Below are positions 1 to 10,878 of a stretch of DNA of 25,000 bases, piece by piece. Every line of letters starts with the position of its first letter. Position 1 is the stretch's first letter. Below the pieces are notes generated by a model. It saw only the letters and a program-made list of their open reading frames with translations. It did not search any database and was not told the origin of the DNA. Location: the NCBI GenBank assembly GCA_011800805.1, contig MPNW01000789.1, positions 1-25,000 on the forward strand. The letters run 5' to 3'. The DNA is from Hirudo medicinalis (lineage: Eukaryota; Annelida; Clitellata; Hirudinida; Hirudinidae). Both the position numbers and the translations under genes were made by a program.

Positions 1-125
1 TTTATAATTATTAATTATATGTCATTTTTATAATTATTAATTATATGTCATTTTTATAATTATTAATTATATGTCATTTTTATATTTATTAATTATAAAT
101 CATTATTATAACTATTAATTATTGT
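1..125. repeat. 26-bp AT-rich minisatellite
   Basis: Copies begin at 1, 27, 53 and 79 with a period of exactly 26 bp. The first three are essentially identical (an ATAATTATTAATTATATGTC core). The fourth is degenerate and a fifth fades out by about 125. The array runs off the left edge, so its true length is unknown. Confidence 0.85.
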
Positions 126-377
126 TATAATTATCCAAAGATGATAAGAATAATTTCCCGAATAATCACGACTTTAAATAACAATCTTTTAAAGCTTCAA
201 GAAAAAGTCGAAAATCGATTAAAATTCGTTTTGAAATTCGAGAGCAAAATATTCCCGGGATCAAAAAGCCCGAGCGACCGGAACGAATAGTGGATTATCT
301 GGATTACGGTGTTCGGTTCGATATTCGAACCGGTATCCGGATTTCGTACTCGGACTGGCATTTGGATTCCATTTCAG

Positions 378-498
378 GACACAAGGATCTCCTGACCTGT
401 CTCTTGCCTTACATGAAACCTTCTCGAATGTGCACCCAAGCCTACGAGAATTACTTCAGGAACTATGCTTCTGAGAAACAGTTCAGAAATGCTTGCAG
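378..498 (+). CDS. orphan internal exon, unknown protein
   Basis: A 121-bp open segment lies between a good acceptor (ending TTTCAG at 377) and a good donor (GCAG|GTGAGC at 499). Read with two leading bases, it gives about 39 residues starting HKDLLTCLLPYMKPS and ending FRNAC, with three cysteines and no stop. It enters after one base of a codon and ends two bases into one. The cysteine spacing suggests an extracellular or secreted protein, but I do not recognise the family. No partner exon with matching phase was found to the right, and the left partner would be outside the window. It could be a chance open frame, but two good splice sites around a protein-like peptide argue for a real exon. 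Confidence 0.35.
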
Positions 499-1291
499 GT
501 GAGCCCATGGCTTTGTCGTTGTTGGTGGGTCATGAAGGTGAACGGGTGAACCAATGGGTAGATGGTGGTTGGATGGTTGGTAGTGGAAAAATTGCCGGAT
601 AAGGGTGGCAGGGTGACCGGCTGGTAAATGAAAGGGGATGGTTGATGAAGAAATGATTGTTTAGAGTGGATAGGGGATAAGAGGGATAGATAAATCACAT
701 GAGTAGGTGGCTGGGTGGATAAATGGTTGGGCGGATATTTTGTAGAGTGTGGGGAAAGGTGAAGGGCTTCGGCGTTGTTTTATCGACTGTCTTTCAGGAT
801 ACCTTAGCGGGTCAAAAACTCGCCACCCTTAATCAGAAACGCCCTGTAAATTCTGTAGTAACGCTTTGCCGTTCCCCTGTGGAGCATACCCGACGGTCTC
901 ATTTGTTGTTCTTGTCGCCTCGCTAAACTCGGTTGGTGAGGATGGCTTTTGTGGCTGCTACTGCTTTGGGCTGTTGTCGGCCGTCCCAAACATCCATTGT
1001 AAACAAAGTTATTGTTGTTATTTTAGCGCCTTTGTTGCTATTGTTGTCATTGGAGGTTCGGGTACCTCGCCATGAATGCTCCTAATGACTCAAAGCGAGA
1101 CATTCGGTCCCCTCTGTTGAATGGAGGCCAATGCATACAATTTTCCTCCTCTTTTTTTTCTCTTTTACTTCCTGTTCTTCATCCTCCTCTCCATCCACTA
1201 TTCCTTTCATCCACACAGCTAACAATTCGTCCTTTGCCCTAACCGGCCCAGTGTGTGCTCGCAATGGGCTGTATAAACTGAGCCGGAAGAT
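499..1291. other. no gene seen (499-1291)
   Basis: After the orphan exon this stretch is G-rich with GGTGG/GGATGG runs (about 520-730), then T-rich. An acceptor-like site at about 795 (CTTTCAG) opens into a short frame, but no frame from it is compatible in phase with the exon at 378-498. I see no supported gene. Confidence 0.5.
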
Positions 1292-1292
1292 C

Positions 1293-1300
1293 TATAAATA
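1293..1300 (+). promoter_or_regulatory. candidate TATA box
   Basis: TATAAATA sits in the context ATCTATAAATAGAGG, a consensus TATA box for plus-strand transcription. A start would be expected near 1322-1326. I see no strong initiator there and no long ORF directly after it, so the site is suggestive only. Confidence 0.3.
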
Positions 1301-1653
1301 GAGGTACATTCTGACCGAGAGGTTTAACAACATCGTTGTTAAAATATTTTCCTCTTTGTGAGCTCTTTCTTTCCAATCATCATCCCAACAATATCCGATA
1401 TGCTATCCAGGATTGGTCAGCCGTGTCCAAATCATAATAAAGCCGTTTTAATAATGTCTAAAATGTTTTTGATTCGTCTTGAAAGTCGTATAATGCAATT
1501 ACGTAATAATAAATTATTTCACTAGAAAATCTGAAGGACAATGTGCGAAATGTCCCGAGAAATTTCCCGCCAATATAATATAATTTTCATGATCTACTTT
1601 TTTTTTAATTTAATCACTAAATTGTAAGTAGATTGTCCTGAATTTGCTCTCTT

Positions 1654-1682
1654 TATAAGCCATTGTGTCCAACGAATTCAGA
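1654..1682 (+). promoter_or_regulatory. candidate TATA + initiator pair
   Basis: TATAAG at 1654 is followed by an initiator-like ATTCAGAC, whose TCA falls at 1678-1680. The spacing from the TATA to the A is about 26 nt, slightly short but acceptable. This pair lies about 250 bp ahead of the hypothetical ORF at 1934 and is the better promoter candidate for it. Confidence 0.3.
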
Positions 1683-1744
1683 CATCGTTACAGCAATTGT
1701 GCTATAATAAAATCAGCAGTTGTGGAAACCATGGTTTTGTTGAT

Positions 1745-1840
1745 GTAGTAGTAACGATAGTGGTAGTGGTGGTGGTGGTAGTAGTGGTGGTGGTGGTAGT
1801 GGTGGTGGTAGTGGTGGTAGTGGTGGTAGTAGTAGCGGTG
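1745..1840. repeat. GTG/GTA triplet repeat
   Basis: An imperfect GGTGGTAGT-type triplet array. It reads as polyvaline in one plus frame and as a leucine/proline-rich run on the minus strand. Both are repeat artefacts; I see no real protein here. Confidence 0.9.
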
Positions 1841-1933
1841 ATGACAAATATATCAGGTTCTTCTCCAACTTCCCAGGATAGTCAGTACTGCCCTCAAGTG
1901 CTTCCACGACATCAGGAAAGAATTGAAGTCTAG

Positions 1934-2302
1934 ATGTCGAGATCCGCTCTCTTCCTCATCTTCCTCCTCCTCGTCGTCATCCTCTTCGTCATCAATTTCA
2001 TCGTCATTGTCATTAACCCTGACGACAACAGCCGACCAAAGCTTCAGTCGCCATCTTATTCAGCCGCTGATCGACGAATCAAGGCTCATCGTCACCACAA
2101 AGTGTCGTCTACAGCCGCCTTACAACCATTACTTCGCCTCCTCATCAAGCTCATTGACCGCCGTCGAAATCAGCTCGACCGAAGCTGCAACTTCACGTCG
2201 CGTTTGCAGCGACAGAACGCTCAAGAAAACATTGGAAACCAGCTATGGGAGTCGACGAGAGATCCGCTCCAAATCGACTTCAAACTCTGCCGAAAACACT
2301 AA
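1934..2302 (+). CDS. hypothetical ORF with hydrophobic N-terminus
   Basis: ATG at 1934 opens a 122-residue frame ending in TAA at 2300-2302. Residues 5-27 are a long hydrophobic stretch (FLIFLLLVVILFVINFIVIV), able to act as a signal anchor or signal peptide. It is followed by a basic, Arg-rich region (DRRIKAHRHHK) and a C-terminus with two cysteines (SCNF, LCRKH). Third codon positions are C-rich, which favours coding. Against this, the hydrophobic part comes from a TCN/CTC-rich low-complexity tract, and another frame (1923-2513, polyserine start) is also open. The ATG is preceded directly by the stop of a short upstream ORF (1839-1933). After the stop the same frame stays open for another 50 or so codons, with a Cys-rich segment. 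I recognise no family. Confidence 0.25.
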   Translation: MSRSALFLIFLLLVVILFVINFIVIVINPDDNSRPKLQSPSYSAADRRIKAHRHHKVSSTAALQPLLRLLIKLIDRRRNQLDRSCNFTSRLQRQNAQENIGNQLWESTRDPLQIDFKLCRKH

Positions 2303-2515
2303 GTCGTCGACCGCTCGAACGACGACGACAGGAAAGAATATTGCGACCACGGAAACTGCTTCTGCCAGCGTCACAATGGCGATCAACTTGCTCAAAGCCT
2401 TCACGAAGGAGTTGACATACAAAGCCAATTGGCTACAACGCAGGATTCCACTGTCCAGTAAAGTATCGGTCACTATTGCCTTAACAGTCGCCAGGTGGCG
2501 CACAAGGACGTGAGG

Positions 2516-3960
2516 TGTTTTTCGACCATTCGACAGATGGCCAGGAATTTAACATTCAGCCGTTACTCCGGAACTGGTGTTTTCCTTATGTTTGTCTGTT
2601 GCTGGTTTGGTTTTGTTTATATTTTTTTTCATTTAATACTTCATTTTAATTCGATTTATTCAATTTCTTGCTGATATTCTTAATCGTAAAATAATCCATG
2701 TTGATGTCGTGAATGACCGCACGTGAATGATCCAATGGATAACGTTGTTGAAGCCAATAAACTATTTTTCAAATGATTTGCCGTTAGTCGTTGTTCAGGT
2801 ACAAGGATAACATTTCACGCGAAATAAGAAATAACTCTAATGTAATAAGAATTTCTTGATTAATCTTCATAATTACAATATAATTATTTTAAAATCTGTT
2901 TAATTAATTTAGTTAATAATTAATAATAATAATAAAATTATGCAAAGAGTTTATTATGCCAGTTTGAAGAGCAATTTTTTTGTGCCATCATTAGCACAGA
3001 GGATCGTTTAGTAGCGCTAAAACAACATTTATCACGTTGTTAATTCTCACAGAATGTCTGTGATGATGACAATGATTAGGGGAGGATTGTTGATTTGGAC
3101 GTAGTAATTAAAGTTTCACAGCGTCATGCGTCATCCTAATACGAACCGGGTGATTAAAAATTCATCAAACGATCTTCATTTATCATTTACCTCATTCACC
3201 ACTTGTCCACCCATCTACTCATCCACCCATCCACCCACCCATCCATCCATTCATCCATTCTTCTATCCATCGTTTAAGTCGGCCGACTATTTCAACCGCT
3301 TCCAAATTTTTCTTTTATTATTAAATATTTCCATGAAATTCGATTTCTTCAAAAATTGGCTGTGTCATATTTTCGTGCTTTTTGTTTTTTTTTTTTTTGA
3401 GGGGGTTTCTTTTTCATATTTGCTGACGTCATGACAGATTTCAGTGGCCATGACGACGACGAAAGGCGACAGGTGGAGATAATTTGCTGATATTACTTCT
3501 TCTAAAGTTATTATTATTATTATTATCGGCATTGTTGTTTTGATTGTTGTTGTTGCTGTTGCTGTCGTCAGCCATCATCTCCACTCAATACATTCACAAA
3601 ACGTGCGTCATTAACAAGTGCTATTGCATGGCCATGACGATCACTGTGGCAGAAATTAATGTTGTATTTGTTCTTAATTATTCATGATATTATATATTTA
3701 TTACTCATATTAATATTTATTTATCGTTAAGCCATTACGTTGATTATCATTTTATCACCTTCAAAAAGATGACATTTCTTTTCCATTTTCCACTCTTTCG
3801 TTAATTTGCTCAAAAGGTTGATTCCGAATAATCGTCATCATCACCGTCGACGTCAACATGTGTAGTCATAGCCGCCCCCGGCTGCAGTTCTCGCCCGGGC
3901 AGACGTCAAAACAATTGGAAGGAAATTGACGGTCGATATTCGCCTTCCCGGAACCAAGTC
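2516..3960. other. no gene seen (2516-3960)
   Basis: AT-rich intergenic DNA with an imperfect CCAT/CACC tetranucleotide array at about 3206-3270, a T-rich run near 3386 and TTG/TTA triplets near 3510-3560. The only long open frames are made by these repeats. No exon with both splice sites and a protein-like reading was found. Confidence 0.5.
3206..3270. repeat. CCAT/CACC tetranucleotide repeat
   Basis: Imperfect array of CATC, CACC and CCAT units, with threonine/histidine/proline-rich readings only. Confidence 0.75.
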
Positions 3961-3962
3961 GC

Positions 3963-4014
3963 GAATAATAATAATAATAATAATAATAATATTAATAATA
4001 ATAATAACAATAAT
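3963..4014. repeat. AAT microsatellite
   Basis: An almost pure AAT/ATA triplet array broken by one ATT and one AAC unit. Confidence 0.9.
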
Positions 4015-4077
4015 GATTTCTAAAAATATGACAAGCAATAAAGATATCTCTATAAAGCTATCATCTTTACAATCGTT

Positions 4078-4495
4078 TCCGTCGTCATCGTCATCACCAT
4101 CATCATCATCATCGTCGTCGTCAACATCATCACTATTGTTGCATTTATTACTTTATCATCACCTGGCAGTTTGAGGCCTTTGTCACAACCATTAATGCCA
4201 AGCTAACTGTGTTGGCACTTGACTAATCATTGCAAAAACATCGATGAAGCTGATGATATGACATGATGTCGACGATGATAGCGTGACGATGACTGGGATG
4301 ATGATGGTGATGATGATGATGATGACGATCCCAGCACAAGGAATGTTGACAACGTTGAGCAGAGGAGAAAATGTGTGAAAATGAACAAGTAGCATCGCAT
4401 TATCGACGGACACGCGAAATTCTTTTGAAGGGAGCATGAAACAAAACACCATCATCATCATCATCGTCGTCATCGTCGACGCCATCATTATCACC
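4078..4495. repeat. cluster of CAT/GAT/CGT triplet arrays
   Basis: Three imperfect arrays: CATCAT/CGTCGT at about 4078-4132, GATGAT at about 4264-4329, and CATCAT/CGTCGT at about 4449-4495. The first and second are in opposite orientation, so they could pair. Open frames here (polyserine on plus, polymethionine on minus) are by-products of the repeats. Confidence 0.8.
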
Positions 4496-4530
4496 ATTTC
4501 GTGACCGATTTTGTCCTTGGACCCCGGACG

Positions 4531-4692
4531 TATTCCAGCCATTGGTGACGACGAATCATCGACAAGGTTTCAGCTGGAAGAACAACACGGAACAGTTGGA
4601 CATGACGTCTGTGACCGACCTTGGCCGCAACTGTGCCGGGGATTTCGAGGCCCTGTGGCTCTTGGGAAGCCCCATCCAATCGCATTTAAACA
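4531..4692 (+). CDS. orphan exon, unknown protein
   Basis: A 162-bp segment with balanced codon use follows an acceptor (GTATTCCAG ending at 4530) and ends in AAACAG before a weak donor (GTCATT). In phase 0 (CCA TTG GTG...) it reads GFSWKNNTEQLDMTSV, then GRNCAGDFEALWLLGSP, a natural-looking peptide with G/C-rich third positions and no stop. A second frame is also open (entering after one base), so the frame choice is not certain. A possible terminal exon follows: acceptor ACCAG at about 4819, then about 19 codons to TAA at 4876-4878, in the phase needed after this exon. I do not recognise the protein, and the exon at 378-498 cannot be joined to it directly because the phases differ. Confidence 0.33.
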
Positions 4693-5059
4693 GGTCATTA
4701 TTCAACCTATTAGTGATTTCAAATCTTTTTGGCAGCTCTTTTTGGCTTAAGTAGACGAAGGTTCTGTCTGGCCTATTGAAGAAACCATGACCTTGCGATG
4801 GCAATCATACCAGAAGCCCAGCTTGGGGCAGCAACCCTAGGTTCAAAGGAAATGACCATCACCAGAGTCACCCGTAACCATGACTACCAGGAAAACAACT
4901 TGAACAACAGAGAACGGCATTTCTTGAACATCTAAACGAAAAAAAAAAACGAGAGAATGTGAAAAGAAAGAGATGATGACGATGGATGATGTTGGATGAA
5001 GCTGGGCCTTCTGAGCAACTGAGGAATGGTACAAGACGCTAATTACGAACCAAGCATTG

Positions 5060-5144
5060 AAAATAATAATAATAATAATAACAATAATAATAATATTAAA
5101 TGATAATAGCACTAATAATAATAATAATAATAAATGATTATAGC

Positions 5145-5184
<40 letters not shown>

Positions 5185-5195
5185 GTGACAATAGT
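5060..5195. repeat. AAT microsatellite
   Basis: Long AAT array interrupted near 5095-5145 by TAGCACT/AATGATTATAGC units. The interruption itself recurs (TGATAATAGCA, then TGATTATAGCA), which suggests tandem duplication of a larger AAT-containing unit. Confidence 0.9.
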
Positions 5196-5353
5196 TACAA
5201 GGAGTGAGTGGTTAAGCAGACACAGTACGTCGACAGCACCAGTAGGAAACCCACGCCATCGAATGTTTATGAAAACATATTTCACCGAATAACCATTAGA
5301 ATTCCGATGTCACACGAGTGCAAATAATTTTTATCGAGATAGAATCAATGACA

Positions 5354-5604
5354 GCAATAATAATAATAATTATTATTATTAATTAATAATAATAGTAATA
5401 ATAATAACAGTAATAATAATAATAACGACAACAACAATAACGATGATAATAATGATGATTATAATAATAATAATAATAATAATGAAAACTCATGAACTTT
5501 AAATAAAGTATAAAATTATAATAATAATAATAATAAAAATAACAATAATAGTAATGATAGCAATAATAATAATAAGTAGAAAATAATAATCATAATCATA
5601 ATCA
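5354..5604. repeat. AAT/ATT microsatellite cluster with palindrome
   Basis: Three AAT-type arrays (about 5354-5410, 5415-5484 and 5515-5604). At about 5357-5392 AAT units are followed directly by ATT units and then AAT again, making an inverted repeat that could fold into a hairpin. The last array ends in CATAAT repeats. Confidence 0.85.
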
Positions 5605-5813
5605 TGTCTTAAGTCAAGGGTCCTACAACCACAAAAATCCATTTGAAGCACTCATCTCATCGCAACGAAAACGAAACGAAGCACGCCAATCAAACTCCAA
5701 AGTCGTAAAAAGTGAAAATATTTCCTAATCAATCAAAAAAAAAAAAAAAGAGAAGACGATCATTCTGAAAACAAAAAGAAAGAAAGAAAGAAGAAATTAA
5801 TTGCTTGGCATCA

Positions 5814-5819
5814 TTTATT
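5814..5819 (-). terminator. candidate polyadenylation signal of ADSS
   Basis: TTTATT on the plus strand reads AATAAA on the minus strand, about 280 nt past the adenylosuccinate synthetase stop codon. It is the first canonical hexamer I noticed there. A longer 3' UTR cannot be excluded. Confidence 0.4.
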
Positions 5820-6097
5820 GTCTGCCTCTCGATCGCCATGTCAGCCACGACATCGTAATGTCTGCAATGTTTGCGCAATGTTTGCTCTTCAAAATCTTCA
5901 AATCCTACAAAATCCACACACGCTTTACACTTTGATGAGGTAAGCCGCACTACAAAAAAAAATAATAAAGAATCAAAAGATCAAAAGAACCGCCAGAAGA
6001 CGGTTCAAGGGTTAGTTAGGCGGACACGCACGCTCACACGCACGCGATCACACCGACATTTGAATGTGAAGACGCGCGCACTCGAGAGTTTGGCTCA

Positions 6098-9000
6098 TCA
6101 GTTCTCGTTGACGTTCCTGACGATGATGGCGTCCCGGGACTTGCCGACGCCCACCCACTTGACTGTCGGGGAGTGGAAACAGTTTATGGTGATTAGTAAA
6201 TTTTAAGTTTTTCGTTGTCGTTGATTGAAACATCGAGAAATTGATTGAGTTAATTAGGTTAATGAGTTAATTAATCGTGAATGGCAAGTAATTGAATGCC
6301 AAATTGAAGTACTCCTGTTCAAAACAATCGAGCGACCGCACGATCACAAAGATCGAGCAATTCCGGCTTTGAGCTTGTAATGCAATGCAGCGAGCCGGTC
6401 TTATCAGCTACTTTGCATATTATATTATTATAATCTTTGGGCTACAATCATATTCCTTCATCGGCATCATTGAGCCAGCAAATGTCCTACACTTGTAAGT
6501 GCGCACGCATGAACAAACCAATGGATAAATTACCAGGTATCCTGCACAGCTCCTCAATCTTGAGCACGTATTTCTTGGCTGCCTCCGGTAGATCCTCGAA
6601 GGTCCTAATCTCGGACGTGCAGGTCTTCCACCCCGGCAAAGTCAGGTACTCGACCTCGACATTCTGAAGCTCATCCAGAGAGGCTGTTAAGTCGAGCATC
6701 ATCATGTGTGTAGTAACACACTAAAGGACTGGTGTCATCATCAACCGCCATCAAATCATCAACCAGTGTAGCTTTGAGCATCATTATCAATTAGCCATAG
6801 CGTCAAAATCATCGTACAACAAAGATGGAGAAGGAAGAAACAAGACTTTCACTGAGACCACAGCAGCACCAACATCATCACAAAAGACAGCATAGCAGAC
6901 TGCGACCTACCTGGGTAATAGTTGATGACCTTTCCATTGACCTTGTAAGCAACGCCAATCTTCACCTCCTCTATGTCGTCCAAAACGTCGAGCTTCGTCA
7001 AGGCCAAACTGAGAAGGGCAAGGAGATCCACGATAAGACAAAATTACAATGTGTCATTAATTCATTATTAATGAAAACACTTTCACTAAACTGAAATTTA
7101 AAAACACTACACCAATAAATGTAATTTCAATATTATTGCCTAATATAATATTATTGCCTAATATAATTACATAATTAATATTGTCACTCGGGACTCGACA
7201 GCCACAACAAACTTCCTTACGCCGAGAATCCGTTGATCTTGTGGACGTACTGCATGAGGAAGGCGTCGAACCAACCGCACCTCCTGGGCCTCTTCGTCGT
7301 GGTCCCGTACTCCTGACCTTTCACCCTGACCCTCTCGTCCATGACCGGGTCCATTTCGGTGGGGAAGCAACCCCTCCCGACCCTGGTGACATAGGCTTTT
7401 GCCACTCCGTAAATGCGCCCCACGGCATTGGGCGGAATTCCGAGACCGGTGAACACTCCCCCGGCAGAGCAGTTGCTCGAAGTGACCATCGGGTAGGTGC
7501 CTGGAAACCGCGGCACGGTGGAATTGACGGGGATGATTAAACCGAGGTTATTATTTTACCAACTCATTCAATGGAATATAATCAACCAAAGATGTGTTCT
7601 TATAAGCTCAGCTAAGCACGCGCCAGCCATTTGACACTTGTAATACCAGTTTATTGAACAAGGATCGAGTTCGGTCGAGCGGGATTTCAATCAATCCAAC
7701 CCAAGCGATCATCTCGAACCTACCGAAGTCGATGTCCAACATGGTGGCATTGGCGCCTTCAATGATGATCCTGTTGCCAGGCTGGGAGAGGGCTTTGTCC
7801 ATGTACGTGACGCTGTCCTTGACGAGGGGCTTCAGCAGATCTCTGTAAGTCTGTCGACCAAAGCGAAGATTGTAATTGTCGAGGTTCAAAGAATTGGTAA
7901 TTGTGAATTGAATAAACAGCATAAACATCTAATTATGCAATAGTAATGAATCAAAAATAACTACATAAACTTCATTCTATACTCGTCGAAAGCAACACTC
8001 CGAGCCAATTAAGACTAAGAAGAAAAGCGGATTCCAGGCACCTTGTACTTGCCGAGCTCGACTTCGAGGTCGACCGACAGTTTCGGGTGCATCCTCTGGA
8101 AGTGATCGACCAGCCTCTTGAACCTGGAAAGACCAAGGTGCACTCGATAAACAATGTCATTGTAATACAGCAACGGCGGTCTTAAAAGTTACGAGGCAAC
8201 TAAAGAGTTTCAATACGAACAAAAACAAGAACACAAAAAATAACAAAATGACTCAATAACAATGACTGCTCGAATGTCACTGCCTGTGGAATCCACAAAG
8301 AATGGACTGTTTACAGATCTCTCGGCGAACACGCCCGACGAATCCGGTCACGACCGGTCGACGTCGCGACAATGAATTTGAAACTCGGTGTCGTAAACGT
8401 AAACGGGATTTCGATTTTCGAGCATAAACTATTTCAAGGGTCGCATCTCGAAAGACTCACTTCTCTGTGAAGATGTCAAAGTCGTAGACGAGGTCGGCAA
8501 CCCTTATTCCGATCCTGGCTGCCTGCAAAACATTTAGAATTAGTTAAGATGATGGATGGAACGGAAAATATGGATTTGGTGGAATTAATTTCGGTTCGAA
8601 TTATCGAGCTTGGTTTATCTTTTTCTTTTTTTTTTGTTTTACCAGCTGTCACGATTTGTATCTTGGAATCGGTCTTAGACAAATCGTTTAAACATTTCAT
8701 TGGTATCGCAAGCAAACGGGAAGCAATCATCGGTCGACCCAAAATCGTTTCGCAAGCTTTTTCCGCTCGATGCGAAAACATTTTTCTCGAAAAATCAAAA
8801 CAATTTTTGTTCACCTTCGACGAATAGGCCGGTCCGATGCCCTTCTTCGTTGTTCCGATCCTGGATTCGACAATTTAGGGACATAAATAAACTTTTAAAA
8901 TGACGACCATTAATTCGAGCAAATTCAAAATCGAATCAGTGCGAGAAGTCCTCGGAAGCCGAAGCCGGCAGCAGTGATTTTTATTTGCTTCCAAGGCCTC

Positions 9001-10223
9001 GTCGCAACCGACCGTACGTCTGGACTCACTGATTTGTGCCTTTTCCGACTTCCTCCATGGCGTCTGCTTCCTGGTGGAGATCGAACACTGGAAAATAAAA
9101 AACATCACTTGCTACTTATTTCCGACTGCTATTAAATATTTCCTACCAATGTGCCCGTCGAGGAACCCAACGGCACATAAATTCACACCTCACCCAACAA
9201 ATGCAGCACCAACCCCAACCACACTGATTTGAGTGGAAATTCAACAATTACAAGTGACTTCATTATCTCCTTCACTGATTATTCCATCCATTACTACTGT
9301 CAGTTCTCCAGCCCAGGAACTACCGACAGGTGCGTCGCAACAATTTATGCAAATTCGAGAAAGAATCCAACGAACCGAGGTGAGCTCTCGACGAAATGAT
9401 GAGCCTCTCCTTCCAGTCGGTCAGTCCTTTCTGCTCGTTCTTCTTAATCTCATCGAACAGGCCAGGAAGGTGAATCACAACTCCGTTGCCTGAGACGAGT
9501 GATAAACTAACCCGTCAACTAGTTAAGTCGATAAACACAGTTTAACCTGACGATCGAGTGTGACTCGTTCGGGCAAGAAATATTCATTTGTTTGTCAGCT
9601 AAATGTCTTAAGCTGAGTGTTGAATTTGTATTTCTTAAAAATGTTTGGTAAACAGATTATGCTTTGCTCAATTGCATTAGATATAACATTATAAATTAGA
9701 AATTTGAAGTATCTTCTGCTATTTCGAGACTCCATTACTAAAGCAGGCTGCATTATCTCAACAAATAACAGAGGAGATTTTCACACAAAAGGGTAAAAAG
9801 GTGTTTTTTCTCACCAATGAGGTTCATGCATTTAGGGTTGAGGAGTCCACTAGGAAGAAGGTGAAAGTCATACATGACTCCATCCACAACCACCGTATGA
9901 CCGGCATTGTTACCACCCTATTGCAATGGAAGACTTTTCTCAGACTAAGTATTTACTCATAATAAGGAAAATCACACTCCAAAAGAATTTCGAAGGGAAA
10001 ATAAATGTTCGGCTTGCGGTTCTGAATAGTCTTCCGAAAACCTTTATCTTATTTTATACGTGTTTAAACTCACCTGACATCGACACACGAGGTCTGCATC
10101 TTGGCAGAGAAGGTCCACCACTTTGCCTTTACCCTCATCTCCCCATTGCGTTCCCAAAACCACAATAGCCTTGCTGTCAAAACTTTTGCTCCTCAAAAAA
10201 GAGTGACCGCCTTCTTCAGCCAT
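6098..10223 (-). CDS. ADSS: adenylosuccinate synthetase (12 exons)
   Basis: Catalyses GTP-dependent joining of IMP and aspartate to adenylosuccinate, the first committed step to AMP, in the cytosol (established for the family). Coding exons in transcript order: 10074-10223, 9815-9917, 9376-9489, 9030-9087, 8815-8860, 8461-8522, 8042-8123, 7724-7850, 7221-7500, 6911-7008, 6534-6683, 6098-6162. All junctions are GT..AG and phases agree throughout, giving 444 residues (human ADSS2 has 456). Visible motifs: [11 protein letters not shown] at 24-34 with catalytic Asp29; GGNNAGHT with catalytic His57; GTTKKGIGP at 144-152 (IMP site); [11 protein letters not shown] at about 286-296; RCGWFD at about 321-326; TKLD at 345-348 (guanine recognition); GVGKSR at 428-433. 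ATG at 10223 was chosen because the open frame upstream starts only with GTG. An acceptor-like TTATAG before 10257 suggests a 5' UTR intron. The exon-7 donor is weak (AAG|GTGCCT). Confidence 0.96.
7132..7166. repeat. 18-bp tandem duplication in ADSS intron 9
   Basis: An ATTGCCTAATATAAT unit occurs twice with a period of 18 bp (ATTGCC at 7135 and 7153). It lies within an intron and is probably inert. Confidence 0.7.
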
Positions 10224-10878
10224 TACCAAGAATCCAAGAGCGTATTCGGCAAAACAACTATAAGCGTAAGAGGTGAACAAAGACACACGTTTGAAAGAGC
10301 TTATAAAATGTATACTTTTAGACACCCAAATAAATTTATTATTTCACAAAAAATATTGTTTTAAACGTTAGTAAAATAATCAGAAAAACAATAACCAGCT
10401 AAGGTTGAACTTTCTAAGTCTCAAGTAAAATATGAATTTTTGATTTTAATATTTAAAATTAAGCTGACAACATAAAATATTAATTTGAATTTAGATCTCA
10501 GTTTTTATTTGATGAATCATTGTTCTACACCAAAATGGCTAAGACAAGTCAAACTTAATCCTAATCTTACTTGGAATCGATAACCTAGCTCGTTTTGCTT
10601 ATTAAGCCTTTGGTGTTTTTGAAAAATGCATATTTTGATTTTTCGACAAATTGGTTCTCCGGTTCATCTAGCGATGCAGACGTAATTCCTGCCGGCCAGA
10701 GAAATAGAATATTTATGAAGTATAAATTATAATGAATGATAAAATAAAATGTAATAAGAAATAAAATAACTGCAGAAATCAGAACACAAAAATCGAATTC
10801 GAGGAGCTTATTTAATCCGCCAGACAAACTTTGGCACTCCTTGTAATAATTGTATTCGAAATAACAAGACAAATTATT
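10224..10878. other. 5' flank of ADSS, no other gene seen
   Basis: AT-rich DNA. A minus-strand open frame of 100 codons (10585-10887) is hydrophobic only because of AT-rich codons; it begins inside the SINE and resembles nothing I know. The ADSS promoter or a non-coding first exon may lie here or further upstream, up to about 12.3 kb. Confidence 0.4.

Larger units (their letters stand above)
4879..5813. other. repeat-dominated non-coding stretch
   Basis: After the possible terminal exon I see only AAT-type microsatellites and A-rich DNA. The short open frame at 4843-5112 on the minus strand is a repeat reading. The right end is taken up by the presumed 3' UTR of the minus-strand adenylosuccinate synthetase gene. 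Confidence 0.5.

Noticed and set aside
1..125. CRISPR-like repeat array
   Set aside because: Units are directly adjacent with no spacers, and the DNA is eukaryotic; it is a minisatellite.
795..926. Next exon of the gene containing 378-498
   Set aside because: The phase required after 498 meets a TAG within three codons of the acceptor at about 795.
1697..1933. Polyvaline ORF and its leucine/proline-rich antisense
   Set aside because: Produced entirely by the GTG/GTA triplet array.
7181..7540. 119-codon plus-strand ORF
   Set aside because: Antisense shadow of ADSS exon 9, whose minus-strand reading is highly conserved.
10224..10325. N-terminal extension of ADSS upstream of the chosen ATG
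   Set aside because: The extension begins with GTG, not a normal start in animals. The ATG at 10223 has G at -3 and +4 and gives a typical family N-terminus, and an acceptor-like site lies within the extension.
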